A DNA stretch of 64,000 nt from NCBI RefSeq assembly GCF_030542105.1, contig NZ_JAUOFB010000001.1, forward strand, positions 310,001 to 374,000, in the 5' to 3' direction. The first letter of the stretch is position 1; each line of letters opens with the position of its first letter. Positions 34,668 through 42,833 of the stretch are shown piece after piece. The notes beneath the pieces are model-generated. The model saw only the letters and a list, made by a program, of their open reading frames with translations. It searched no databases and was not told the origin of the DNA. This DNA is from Hymenobacter sp. BT730. Lineage in GTDB: Bacteria; Bacteroidota; Bacteroidia; Cytophagales; Hymenobacteraceae. A program made the position numbers and the translations under genes.

Positions 34668-36506
34668 CTACATGAAATATTTCAGGCGGATAACCTCTTT
34701 CTCTGACAGGAAGCGCCATTTACCGCGGGGCAGGTCCTTCTTCGTCAGGCCAGCATACTGTACGCGGTCCAGGGTTATTACATCATAACCCAGGTGCTCG
34801 AAAATGCGGCGCACAATGCGGTTACGACCAATGTGAATCTCAACCCCCACGAAATGCGGGTTGCCAGCCACTACAGCCACGTCATCTACCTCAGCCTTGC
34901 CATCTTCCAGCTCCACCCCGGCTGTAATCTGCTTCAGGTGCTCCTCCGTCAGGGGCTTGTCTAGCTCTACCTGATAGATTTTCTTGTTTTTATGCGAGGG
35001 GTGCGAGAGTTTCTGCGCTACTTCCCCATCGTTAGTGAACAGCAGCAGCCCCGTGGTATTGCGGTCCAGGCGGCCTACCGGGAAAATACGCTCCTTCGAG
35101 GCACTGGCTACCAGCTCCATTACCGTCCGGCGACCTTCTGGGTCCTCCGTGGTGGTGATGAAATCCTTGGGCTTATTCAGCAGCACATACACCAGTTTTT
35201 CGCGGTTCAGGTTGGTTTTACCGTACTGCACCGTGTCGGTAGGCTTCACTTTGTAGCCCAACTCGGTAATTACCTCGCCATTCACCTTGATTTCGCCCGC
35301 AACAATCAGCGAGTCAGCTTCGCGGCGGGAACAGATACCAGCGTTAGCGATATAGCGGTTCAGGCGAATTTCGTCGGAGTTGGTTTCTTCTTCCTCGCGA
35401 CGGCGCTTGTTGCCCCGGTTTTTATCGTCCTCGTAAAACTTGAGGTTCTTGTATTCGGGTGCTTCACCGGCTACTTCGCCATACTTCAGCTTGCCCGCAC
35501 GGTTAGAAGGTACATCCCGCCCGGCGCGCTTATCAGCGCCGGCTGGACGTGCGTCGCGCTTCTCGAAAGGCCGCTCGCTTCTTTCCCCATACGGGCGTGC
35601 TTCCCGCTTGTCGCCGTACGATGGACGGTCTTTGCCCGCATCACCGTAAGGCCGCGCCTCCCGCTTGTCGCCATAAGGGCGAGCCTGCGGCCGGTCGCCG
35701 TAGGCGGGACGGCTGTTACTTTCTTTTCGGTCACCATAAGGGCGGCTGCTGCTGTCTTTGCGGTCTGGAGCCGGACGGCTGCCAAAGGCGGGTCGCTCCC
35801 CAAAGCTGCGGGGGCTGGCACCACCTTCGCGGCGGTCAGGCGCACTACGAGGCCGCTCCCGCTCAAACGTGCCTTCATCCGGACGACCCCGAAAATCAAA
35901 GGGACGGGCAGGACGAATTTCACGGTCCGGACCCAAGTCCGCGCCGCGCTCCGGGGCACGATATTCGTCGTTGTTGTAAGGCTTAGAGGGAGCTGCTGCG
36001 GGTGCCGGGTTGGGACCCACCTTATTGAACTTGCGGTTCCGCTCACCCCGGTCGCCGCGGGGTACGGCAGGCTTATCCTCGTGCCGATACGGCTGGCCGG
36101 GCCAGGTAGCTTTGGGCTCAAAAGGTTTTACCGGGCGCTCGTCGCGGTAGCCGGAGCTGCTTTCGCGGCGGTCATCATACTGACGGCGCGGCGCATCCCG
36201 GTCAAAGTCGCGCTTGGGGCCAAACTTCTTGTCGCCGTAGCTGCTGGCACCACCAAATTTCTTGGGGCCGCCGTAGCCGCCTTGCCCACCCTGAGGTGGA
36301 CGCCCGAAGGCCGGGCGGGAGCTGAAGTCTCCGCCCCGGGGTGCTGAGTTGCTACCAAAGCGGCGCTCATTGCCGGCGCCACCATCGGAGCGGCGGGGGG
36401 AGGAGAAATTGCGGGAGTTGTCGGAGCCTCTGGAAGGACCAGTGGGGCGGTTGCCCGTGCGGCCCCGGCTGCCGGGAGTATCGTCGGAGAAATGTTTCTT
36501 GCCCAT
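34668..36506 (-). CDS. RsuA/RluB-type pseudouridine synthase with long disordered N-terminus
   Basis: 612 residues from the ATG at 36506. Residues about 379-612 are a complete enzyme: S4 domain (EIRLNRYIANAGICSRREAD), then GRLDRNTTGLLLFTNDGE with the catalytic Asp near residue 481, and GRNRIVRRIFEHLGYDV. The first ~378 residues are low-complexity, rich in Gly, Arg, Ser, Asp and Pro, with repeated RPYGD(K/R)(R/K)EARPYG units. Family members from other phyla have no such arm. It probably binds rRNA or promotes assembly; the pseudouridine target is likely 23S rRNA but unproven. Confidence 0.9.
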   Translation of the reverse strand: MGKKHFSDDTPGSRGRTGNRPTGPSRGSDNSRNFSSPRRSDGGAGNERRFGSNSAPRGGDFSSRPAFGRPPQGGQGGYGGPKKFGGASSYGDKKFGPKRDFDRDAPRRQYDDRRESSSGYRDERPVKPFEPKATWPGQPYRHEDKPAVPRGDRGERNRKFNKVGPNPAPAAAPSKPYNNDEYRAPERGADLGPDREIRPARPFDFRGRPDEGTFERERPRSAPDRREGGASPRSFGERPAFGSRPAPDRKDSSSRPYGDRKESNSRPAYGDRPQARPYGDKREARPYGDAGKDRPSYGDKREARPYGERSERPFEKRDARPAGADKRAGRDVPSNRAGKLKYGEVAGEAPEYKNLKFYEDDKNRGNKRRREEEETNSDEIRLNRYIANAGICSRREADSLIVAGEIKVNGEVITELGYKVKPTDTVQYGKTNLNREKLVYVLLNKPKDFITTTEDPEGRRTVMELVASASKERIFPVGRLDRNTTGLLLFTNDGEVAQKLSHPSHKNKKIYQVELDKPLTEEHLKQITAGVELEDGKAEVDDVAVVAGNPHFVGVEIHIGRNRIVRRIFEHLGYDVITLDRVQYAGLTKKDLPRGKWRFLSEKEVIRLKYFM

Positions 36507-36673
36507 AGGTGCAGGCTTGCGTGCCGTATCGCTACGGTACAGATTCAAAAAGGGTATTAAAAAATCAGGGTTTTCGAGAAACGAAAACTCAGAGAAAACA
36601 GTGCCCGGACCAGCGGCGCAGCCCAAACGGGCAGCCGGCCGTTAGTCCGGGCAAAACTTAAATGCGGCAAAAA

Positions 36674-37057
36674 TTAGTCTCGCCGCGCCATTTTGGCTTC
36701 AATAGAATGCTGGGTGTGCGGCACAGCACGCAGGCGCTCTTTGGGGATAAGCTTGCCCGTGCCGATGCATACGCCGTAAGTGCCATTTTTAATGCGCACC
36801 AGAGCATTTTCCAACTGCTGGATGAACTTCATCTGGCGGGCGCCCAACTGGTTCAGGCTTTCCTTTTCCGCAGTATCAGCACCATCTTCCAGCACTTTTG
36901 AGGAGGAAGCGGTATTGTCGGTACCCGAATCGTTCTTACGGCTCAGTGTCTCTTTAATAAAAGCTACTTCCTTGCGGGCTGCAGTGAGTTTGTCTTGAAT
37001 AATCGCCTCAAACTCGGCCAGTTCTTCCCTGGAATAGCGTAGGGTTTCTTCACTCAT
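36674..37057 (-). CDS. DksA/TraR-family protein with degenerate zinc finger
   Basis: 127 residues. The coiled-coil layout of DksA is clear: an N-terminal helical hairpin, then ALVRIKNGTYGVC. The usual four-cysteine finger CxxC...CxxC is reduced to one cysteine (VCIGTGKLIPKERLRAVPHTQHSIEAK). DksA-type proteins bind the RNA polymerase secondary channel and modulate transcription in starvation. Cysteine loss is known in some DksA2-like branches, so the fold may survive without zinc. It stands alone, with a candidate promoter 53 bp upstream. Confidence 0.85.
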   Translation of the reverse strand: MSEETLRYSREELAEFEAIIQDKLTAARKEVAFIKETLSRKNDSGTDNTASSSKVLEDGADTAEKESLNQLGARQMKFIQQLENALVRIKNGTYGVCIGTGKLIPKERLRAVPHTQHSIEAKMARRD

Positions 37058-37109
37058 GGGAACAGGGAATTAATAATATGAGAGTTAGTAAAATACCGGA
37101 TAGTCTTAC

Positions 37110-37117
37110 CAAATCTA
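37110..37117 (-). promoter_or_regulatory. Candidate -7 element of the DksA-like gene
   Basis: TAGATTTG on the minus strand, a perfect TAnnTTTG, 53 bp before the start. The nearest upstream TTG is 25 nt away, longer than usual. Confidence 0.3.
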
Positions 37118-37290
37118 AGATATGACTTAACAGCAGGCATTTCAATTTAGTTTGAATTTGAAACGCTGACGAAAGTCCTTCTCGGCTTTCGCAAACCTTT
37201 CCCGGATTAATACGGCCGCAAAGCTACGCTTTTGTTGTGAACAGCCATATTTCTACTCGGCCCAAACGGGAGTTTCGTTGCTTTAACTCC

Positions 37291-37767
37291 TTAAAAGCCT
37301 AGCATATGAATAGCGGCCACGGCTCCTTCTACACCTTTGTTGCCATGCTTTCCCCCTGCCCGGTCCCAGGCCTGCTCCAGGGTATTTGTAGTTACCAGCC
37401 CAAAAATGACCGGTTTGTTGAACTTTAACCCCACCTGCGTGATGCCTTGGGCTACGGCGTTATTGATGTAATCGTCGTGCTTGGTTTCTCCCTGAATTAC
37501 GACGCCCAAGCATATAACGGCGTCTATTTCCTCATGCTGCGCCAGGAGTTGGGCTCCAAGGGTCAATTCAAAGCTGCCGGGCACAGTGTTGCGGTAGATG
37601 TTCTCTGCCTTGGCACCATGCTTCAATAACGTGTCATAGGCTCCCTGACTAAGGACGTCGGTTATTTCCCGATTCCATTCGGCTACGACTAAGCCAAATT
37701 TCTTCTCGCTGATGTCGATGAAGTGGTCGGAAGTATAGTCGCTTAAATTTTTGAGGGAGGTGGCCAT
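37291..37767 (-). CDS. ribH: 6,7-dimethyl-8-ribityllumazine synthase
   Basis: 158 residues, the standard length. It catalyses the penultimate step of riboflavin synthesis, condensing 5-amino-6-ribitylaminouracil with 3,4-dihydroxy-2-butanone-4-phosphate. Seen: VVAEWNREITDVL, PGSFELTLGAQLL and CLGVVIQGETKHDDYI with the His pair of the active site, ending EQAWDRAGGKHGNKGVEGA. No FMN riboswitch is visible upstream and no other rib gene is in the window. Confidence 0.97.
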   Translation of the reverse strand: MATSLKNLSDYTSDHFIDISEKKFGLVVAEWNREITDVLSQGAYDTLLKHGAKAENIYRNTVPGSFELTLGAQLLAQHEEIDAVICLGVVIQGETKHDDYINNAVAQGITQVGLKFNKPVIFGLVTTNTLEQAWDRAGGKHGNKGVEGAVAAIHMLGF

Positions 37768-37800
37768 GCTGGTCCGGTCGTGCGGTCTAAATCGTAAACT

Positions 37801-37832
37801 AAAACTGCGCCCCTCCTCACGGAAGAGCGCAG
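37801..37832 (-). terminator. Terminator of the TPR gene at 37856
   Basis: CTGCGC and GCGCAG close a hairpin with partial internal pairing, followed on the minus strand by TTTTAG. It separates the TPR gene from ribH. Confidence 0.7.
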
Positions 37833-37855
37833 CTTCTATTGCTTGTTCTGAATTT

Positions 37856-38632
37856 CTATTTGGCTGACAAGCCCTGAGCGCGGGCTTTGTACTGCTTGGC
37901 TTCGTTAGCTTCTGTAGCGGCTGGATATTCGGTCAGGATCTTGTCATATACCGTTACGGCACCAGCATAATCCTTAGCCAGCTCCAGGGCGGTTGCCTGC
38001 TTCAGCAGGTAGCCTGGCGAGAAGTATTCATTGGCTTTGTATTCGGCAGCCTTCTCGTACAAATCGGCTGCTTCTTTAATTTTGCCCAACTCCAGGTTAG
38101 CATCACCCTGCAGCGCATAGGCCCGGGCCTGTACCAGCTCATCATCGGAACTGAAGTCTTGCAGGTAATCAATAGCCTGCTGGAATTTGCCCTCCTTCAA
38201 GGAAGCTGCGCCAGCATAAAAGTTGGCCAGGTTGCCTGCTTTTGTGCTACCATATTCCGAAGCTACCGTTTCCAGCCCTTCATATTGTCCGTCGCCTTTC
38301 ATGGCCTTCTTCACCGAATCCGCCTCCCAGTAATTAACCGCCTGAAAAAGAGCACCTTGCGCTTTTTCATCCTGCTTATTACGCCAGGTATACCAGCCGA
38401 AGGCTCCTACTACCGCCAGAATTACCACCGTAAGGATACCGAGCAGCAGATTTTTATTGCTCCGCACGAAATCTTCCGAGCCAGCCAGCCGGGCAGCCAG
38501 CGCATCCGGGTCTTCCAACAAAGGATGCTCCGGATTTAGTGCTTCCGGATTTGGCTGCGAAGGATCAGCAGGCACCTGGTTTACCTGGTTACGGTTCAGC
38601 GGACTGTTCCGCGTGTAGGGAATCTTTGACAT
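37856..38632 (-). CDS. YfgM-like TPR protein with one membrane helix
   Basis: 258 residues. A disordered, proline-rich N-terminus of about 60 residues is followed by one membrane helix (about 65-82, LLLGILTVVILAVVGAFGWYTW). A C-terminal periplasmic TPR array follows (ALFQAVNYWEADSVKKAM, NLANFYAGAASLKEGKFQQAIDYL, LQGDANLELGKIKEAADLYEKA). The layout matches YfgM, a PpiD partner at the translocon in enterobacteria. The PpiD-type gene at 29443 may be its partner, but the genes are not adjacent. Confidence 0.8.
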   Translation of the reverse strand: MSKIPYTRNSPLNRNQVNQVPADPSQPNPEALNPEHPLLEDPDALAARLAGSEDFVRSNKNLLLGILTVVILAVVGAFGWYTWRNKQDEKAQGALFQAVNYWEADSVKKAMKGDGQYEGLETVASEYGSTKAGNLANFYAGAASLKEGKFQQAIDYLQDFSSDDELVQARAYALQGDANLELGKIKEAADLYEKAAEYKANEYFSPGYLLKQATALELAKDYAGAVTVYDKILTEYPAATEANEAKQYKARAQGLSAK

Positions 38633-38684
38633 TACTTGATTTCAGAAAAGCGGCGGTGAAGCCGGTTAATACTCCGCTCCGGAA

Positions 38685-39854
38685 CTAGTCGCGGATATAA
38701 GGATAGTCCTGCTGAACATACACGTCCTTGAACAACTCATCGGCGGTGGGATATGGCGAGTTCTCAGCAAACTCTACCGACTCCTGTACCTGCGCTTTGA
38801 TCTTTTCATCGATGGCAGCCAGTTCTTCTTCCGTTGCCATCTTGTTGGTCAGGATGGTGTGGCGGACTGATTCAATGGTGTCGCGGGAGCGGTAGTCTTC
38901 CAGTTCCTCCTTCGTCCGGTACTTGGCGGGGTCACTCATGGAGTGGCCCTTGTACCGGTAGGTTTTAAACTCCAGGAACGTGGGGCCTTCGCCGGCACGG
39001 GCGCGCTCAGCAGCGCGGGCCACTGCATTGTGCACATCCTCTACGCTCATTGCATTCACCGGCTCCGAGGGCATGTCGTAGCTCTCTCCTAAGGTATAGA
39101 GCTCCGTAACGTTCGACGTACGCTGCACGGAAGTGCCCATAGCATAGCCGTTGTTTTCTACCACGAAGATTACCGGTAGCTTCCAAAGCATCGCCATATT
39201 GAAAGCTTCGTGCAGGGCACCCTGACGAACAGCCCCATCGCCCATGTAGCAGATGCAGAGGTTGCCGGTCTTGTTATACTTCTCGGCAAAGGCAATACCG
39301 GCACCCATCGGAATCTGAGCTCCTACGATGCCGTGGCCACCCACGAAGTTTACCGCCTTATCAAAGATGTGCATGGAGCCTCCTTTGCCTTTGGAGCAAC
39401 CGGTGGCTTTAGCAAACAGCTCGGCCATGATGGCATTGGGCGAGGTACCCAGGGCGAGAGGATGCGCGTGGTCACGGTAAGCAGTAATCCACTTATCTCC
39501 TTTAGTCAGGGCAGATACTGCCCCCGCTACGCAGGCCTCCTGGCCAATGTAAAGGTGGCAGAAGCCTTTGATTTTCTGCTGGCCGTATAGCTGACCAGCT
39601 TTCTCTTCAAACTTGCGCATGAGCACCATTTGCTCATACCACTGCATATAGGTCTCCTTCGGAAACTGAGGTTTGTCCGTAGAGGTAGCTCTCGGAGCCG
39701 CAGCATGCGGATCACCAGCTGGTGGCATAACCGGATCAGGTTGCTTTACCGTATCCGGGTTTACCTTCTTGTCTTTACCTGCAGCTTTCGGAGCCGGCGA
39801 TTTTTTCGCCGAATTGGAAGCTTTTGGGGTAGCCTTTACTTTCGTCTCCGCCAT
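38685..39854 (-). CDS. pdhA: Pyruvate dehydrogenase E1 component subunit alpha
   Basis: 389 residues from the ATG at 39854 (MAETKVKATPK). Residues from about 66 onward are a typical E1-alpha: FEEKAGQLYGQQKIKGFCHL, GDGAVRQGALHEAFN with the ThDP-binding GDG...N pattern, and YRYKGHSMSDPAKYRT with the regulatory/loop region. It oxidatively decarboxylates pyruvate with E1-beta, not present in this window. The N-terminal ~65 residues are lysine/proline/alanine-rich and probably disordered. It is divergent from recF, only 64 bp apart. Confidence 0.94.
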   Translation of the reverse strand: MAETKVKATPKASNSAKKSPAPKAAGKDKKVNPDTVKQPDPVMPPAGDPHAAAPRATSTDKPQFPKETYMQWYEQMVLMRKFEEKAGQLYGQQKIKGFCHLYIGQEACVAGAVSALTKGDKWITAYRDHAHPLALGTSPNAIMAELFAKATGCSKGKGGSMHIFDKAVNFVGGHGIVGAQIPMGAGIAFAEKYNKTGNLCICYMGDGAVRQGALHEAFNMAMLWKLPVIFVVENNGYAMGTSVQRTSNVTELYTLGESYDMPSEPVNAMSVEDVHNAVARAAERARAGEGPTFLEFKTYRYKGHSMSDPAKYRTKEELEDYRSRDTIESVRHTILTNKMATEEELAAIDEKIKAQVQESVEFAENSPYPTADELFKDVYVQQDYPYIRD

Positions 39855-39918
39855 CTTGCTTTCGGTTGTTCGCGTTTGGGATGCGAAAGTACGTAAAAGG
39901 ATTGCAATTCCGAACCGA

Positions 39919-41031
39919 ATGATACTGGATAGTCTATACCTATTGTTCTTCAAAAACTACGATGAAGCCTCTCTTCGGCTGTCTCCGCATATCAACTGTT
40001 TCGTGGGAGACAATGGTAGTGGCAAGACGAATCTGCTGGACGCTATTCATTATCTGTGTTTGACGAAAAGTGCCTTTACCTCCGCCGATGCTCAGAGTAT
40101 TAAGCAAGGGGAAGAATTCTTTGTTGTTAAGGGTCGTTTCCGCTCGCCTCCTACTGATACATTGGAGACCATTCAGTGTAGCTTGCGTACGGGGCAGAAG
40201 AAAGCCCTGACCCATGATAAGCAAGCCTATGAGCGAATATCAGATCATATTGGGAAGTACCCGGTCGTGCTTATTTCTCCTTATGATACAGACCTGATCC
40301 GACAGGGTAGTGAAGAGCGCCGCAAGTTTTTTGACTCCTTCATTTCTCAGCTCGACCATGCCTATCTGGAATTGCTAATTCGCTACTCGCACCTACTGAA
40401 GCAACGCAACTCTCTGCTTAAGCTGGCCACCGAACGGCAAAGTGGTTATGACCGGGAGTACCTGCTAGTATTGGATGAACAGCTTACTCCTATGGGCGAG
40501 CAACTCACCCAGCATAGGCAACAGTTCCTCGACGAGTTTACGCCTATTTTCCAGCGCCACTATCAGCAGCTGGCCGATGGCCGGGAGGAAGTTATCCTGG
40601 AATACAAAAGTCAGCTGAGTGGCTCCGAATTTGGCAAGCTGCTCCGGATAAATGAGCGAAAGGACCTGCAGCTTCAGCGCACTACCATCGGGCCCCATAA
40701 AGACGATTTTGTTTTTTTAATGGATGGCTTGCCAGTAAAGAGCTATGGCTCTCAAGGCCAGCAGAAGTCTTACGCCATTGCGCTTAAGCTGGCACAATTT
40801 GAAATGGCGGCCACCCTAAAAGGCCATAAGCCTTTGCTCTTGCTCGATGATATTTTTGACCGCCTGGATGAGCGGCGAATTACCCGCCTGCTGCAGTTGG
40901 TAGCTGATCAAACCTTTGGTCAGGTATTCCTAACGGATACTCACCTGGAACGGACTGATCAGATCCTGGCTTCTTTATCGGAGCAGGTAAGTCGGTTTCT
41001 GGTGAAACGTGGCACTGTCCGGGCATTATAA
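39919..41031 (+). CDS. recF: DNA replication and repair protein RecF
   Basis: 370 residues from the ATG at 39919 (MILDSLYLLFFKNY). RecF is an ABC-type ATPase of the RecFOR pathway, loading RecA at gaps. Walker A GDNGSGKTNLLDAI is at about residue 30, the signature LKSYGSQGQQKSYAIALKLA and Walker B PLLLLDDIFDRLDERR later. The DciA gene starts 79 bp downstream in the same direction, as in many Bacteroidota. The upstream extension from 39673 in the same frame is a shadow over pdhA's N-terminus. Confidence 0.96.
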   Translation: MILDSLYLLFFKNYDEASLRLSPHINCFVGDNGSGKTNLLDAIHYLCLTKSAFTSADAQSIKQGEEFFVVKGRFRSPPTDTLETIQCSLRTGQKKALTHDKQAYERISDHIGKYPVVLISPYDTDLIRQGSEERRKFFDSFISQLDHAYLELLIRYSHLLKQRNSLLKLATERQSGYDREYLLVLDEQLTPMGEQLTQHRQQFLDEFTPIFQRHYQQLADGREEVILEYKSQLSGSEFGKLLRINERKDLQLQRTTIGPHKDDFVFLMDGLPVKSYGSQGQQKSYAIALKLAQFEMAATLKGHKPLLLLDDIFDRLDERRITRLLQLVADQTFGQVFLTDTHLERTDQILASLSEQVSRFLVKRGTVRAL

Positions 41032-41055
41032 AACCCTTCGGCCTCCTTTCTCACC

Positions 41056-41063
41056 TATCTTTG
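41056..41063 (+). promoter_or_regulatory. Candidate -7 element of dciA
   Basis: TATCTTTG, a perfect TAnnTTTG, 47 bp before the TTG start of dciA. The -33 region is not clear. Confidence 0.4.
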
Positions 41064-41110
41064 CTATTGGTCAGCCAGCGCAATTCCGCGCGTTATAATA
41101 CCACTCCGCT

Positions 41111-41428
41111 TTGAAAAAGCATAATTCCAATCCAAATTCCCGTCAGGCAGATATTGTTCCGCTTAAGGATGGTATTACTGCTCTTCTAAAGGCATACCGC
41201 CTCCAGGGCAAGCTTAATGAGGTAACCGTGGTAGCCAGCTGGGAGCGAGTGATGGGTAAGGCGGTAGCGATGAAAACGCAACAGGTCTATGTGAGCAATG
41301 GCAAATTGTTCGTGCGGCTCAGCTCGGCCCCACTTAAACACGAGCTGGTAATGGCGAAGACCCGTGTATTAGAGATAATCAATGCAGAGGTAGGCGAGCA
41401 GGTTATATCCGAGGTCATCTTCTTATAA
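41111..41428 (+). CDS. dciA: DciA-type helicase-loader protein (DUF721)
   Basis: 105 residues, starting at a TTG codon (41111-41113); the first in-frame ATG is about 45 codons in and would delete the conserved fold, so TTG is the likely start. It matches DUF721/DciA: VTVVASWERVMGKAVAMKTQQVYVSNGKLFVRLSSAPLKHELVMAKTRVLEIIN. DciA loads the replicative helicase in bacteria lacking DnaC. It lies behind recF, consistent with an origin-proximal replication neighbourhood, and is followed by a terminator. Confidence 0.92.
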   Translation: MKKHNSNPNSRQADIVPLKDGITALLKAYRLQGKLNEVTVVASWERVMGKAVAMKTQQVYVSNGKLFVRLSSAPLKHELVMAKTRVLEIINAEVGEQVISEVIFL

Positions 41429-41458
41429 GCCGTACTACGTCTAAGCTGTTTTCTTTTT

Positions 41459-41492
41459 AGCTGAGCAGGACCTCCCCTAGCTCAGCTTTTTT
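41459..41492 (+). terminator. dciA terminator
   Basis: AGCTGAGC and GCTCAGCT form a perfect 8-bp stem, followed by a T5 run. Confidence 0.9.
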
Positions 41493-42055
41493 ATGTCTTC
41501 CCATTTTTGAGGCATTGCTACTTTCTCGCAATAAGCAGCCACACATTACAGCCCTTATATCCAGTAGAGAGCTTGGCAGGTTGCCTCTTTGCTTTCTTTA
41601 AGCCAAAAGCGTTTTAGGGTAATCTGCCTTCTTTCTAAGAAGGCTTTTTTATTCTCCTCGCCCCTGTGGCCTTCGGGTCTTATCCTAAGTTCTTATCATG
41701 GCACCTACCTGCTTACCCTTTGCTCGTTTGACCTTGCTTCAGGCACCACAATGCGCCCTAAAATCCCAGCATTGCACAGGCAGTTTTTCCGTGTTCTGAT
41801 ATACTCCCAGGCTACCTCCTGCTCCCTCTGCCTTTTGGTCTTTACCTGTGTTTTAGCGACAGGTATAAGAACCCTTTAACTACACTTCTTTTGCCCTTCG
41901 TTAATGGTTTGAACACTGGCAACAAGTTGTGATAGCACCCTCCTATTAGCCTTATATCTCTTCTCTTTTACCCCCCCCCCATTAATCACCCGGCTTCTCC
42001 TCATCACTATTTCGTGCAACGCCTCCTTTATTACGGTGTCCGCTACTCCGGTTAA
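41493..42055. other. Gene-poor intergenic stretch with a second terminator
   Basis: No coding sequence is accepted. A second plus-strand terminator (GCCTTCTT/AAGAAGGC, T6) lies at 41626-41650, 135 bp beyond the dciA terminator, so a small RNA may be encoded between. A run of ten C residues lies at 41971-41980. Two candidate open frames (41589-41879 plus, 41876-42079 minus) look random; see rejected items. Confidence 0.5.
41626..41650 (+). terminator. Second plus-strand terminator
   Basis: Perfect 8-bp stem GCCTTCTT/AAGAAGGC with a TCT loop and six T residues. There is no CDS between it and the dciA terminator. Confidence 0.85.
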
Positions 42056-42085
42056 ACAAAAATGTTTCACGTGGAACATTTTTGT
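42056..42085. other. parS chromosome-partition site in a 30-bp palindrome
   Basis: The core TGTTTCACGTGGAACA (42063-42078) matches the ParB-binding consensus TGTTNCACGTGAAACA in all but the position where the perfect palindrome TGTTCCACGTGGAACA is common. It extends with A/T flanks to a 30-bp near-perfect palindrome ending at the stop codon of the HTH gene. ParB nucleates here for chromosome segregation; parA and parB are not in the window. Confidence 0.88.
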
Positions 42086-42483
42086 CAGCGAGGGCCGTAC
42101 ACTTTCATGAGCAACTCATTGTAAGACTCCAGCAGGGCTATGTACTTGGTCTGAAGGGCCATTAGTTGTTTAGCGTAGTCCTGCTCTGGAAATGATACAG
42201 AGGAATGTGTAACATGAGCACGCTGCGCAACAGGTGTAACAGGTGTAATATGATGAGAAGATGATACAAAAGGCAATGTAGTTTGTTGCAGAGATGTAAA
42301 ATCGTTCGAAAAATCATGAGAAATAATTTCTCCGATACGTTTTACAAAAGCGTAATCAAGTGTTTCATCTTTGAATTTACGGTAGATAGTAGGGCGTGTA
42401 ATACCCAGTTCTTCCACTATACGAGTGATAGAAATACCGCTGTTTTTAATGGCTTCCTGCAGGATTTCGCCCTGATGTGGCAT
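42085..42483 (-). CDS. Small helix-turn-helix DNA-binding protein
   Basis: 132 residues from the ATG at 42483 (MPHQGEILQEAIKNSG). An XRE-like HTH is clear at about 12-50: GISITRIVEELGITRPTIYRKFKDETLDYAFVKRIGEIISHDFSNDF, a pattern of Bacteroidota one-component regulators. The C-terminal part is a predicted coiled coil (about 100-128). It sits next to parS, and its coding region and upstream DNA are full of TTACA/TGTAWC repeats, which suggests autoregulation or an architectural role. The exact target is not known. Confidence 0.85.
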   Translation of the reverse strand: MPHQGEILQEAIKNSGISITRIVEELGITRPTIYRKFKDETLDYAFVKRIGEIISHDFSNDFTSLQQTTLPFVSSSHHITPVTPVAQRAHVTHSSVSFPEQDYAKQLMALQTKYIALLESYNELLMKVYGPR

Positions 42484-42833
42484 AATATGAGGGTGTATTA
42501 CCGGGGAAATGTAAAGATGTAAAAAACGGACAAACAATACAAATATGACACGCAACAGGAGTTACAAAACAACAGTGTAACAAATGTATCATTACACAAA
42601 TAGATACACATTTACATTATACAGATTACATGATACACATTACAAAACAGAAATTCATTTTACACATAATGTTTATATCGTTTTACAATAATGTATTTCC
42701 TTGCTTCTAGCTCAATTAAAAAGCAGAAGAACCACTCAATCTGTTCGGGGTACACCCCTACTAATAAGTACAGCAACAGACAGCTCAACTGTAATAAGAG
42801 TAGCACGAGGGTTCATCACCGATGGCAACAGAA
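42484..42833. other. AT-rich region with TTACA/TGTAWC repeats
   Basis: No gene is seen. Between 42505 and 42695 at least ten TTACA or TGTAA cores occur, together with several GATACA/TGTATC copies, in both orientations. Similar motifs continue inside the HTH gene (for example the tandem AGGTGTAAC-AGGTGTAAT at about 42232-42249). It probably holds the promoter and operator of the HTH gene. The GDPD gene ends at the right edge. Confidence 0.6.

Noticed and set aside
34992..36347. 451-codon plus-strand frame over the pseudouridine synthase
   Set aside because: It is antisense to the repeat-rich arm and S4 region; long open frames arise there from the biased GC-rich repeats.
41589..41879. Plus-strand open frame of 96 codons after dciA
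   Set aside because: It runs across a strong T6 terminator, is cysteine/leucine/serine-rich like random frames in pyrimidine-rich DNA, and has no known similarity.
41971..41980. C10 homopolymer as a phase-variation tract
   Set aside because: It is not within or directly before any accepted gene.
41876..42079. Minus-strand open frame starting MFHVKH
   Set aside because: Its start lies in the parS palindrome, which produces that peptide by chance (as parS does elsewhere), and the remaining sequence shows no domain or coding character.
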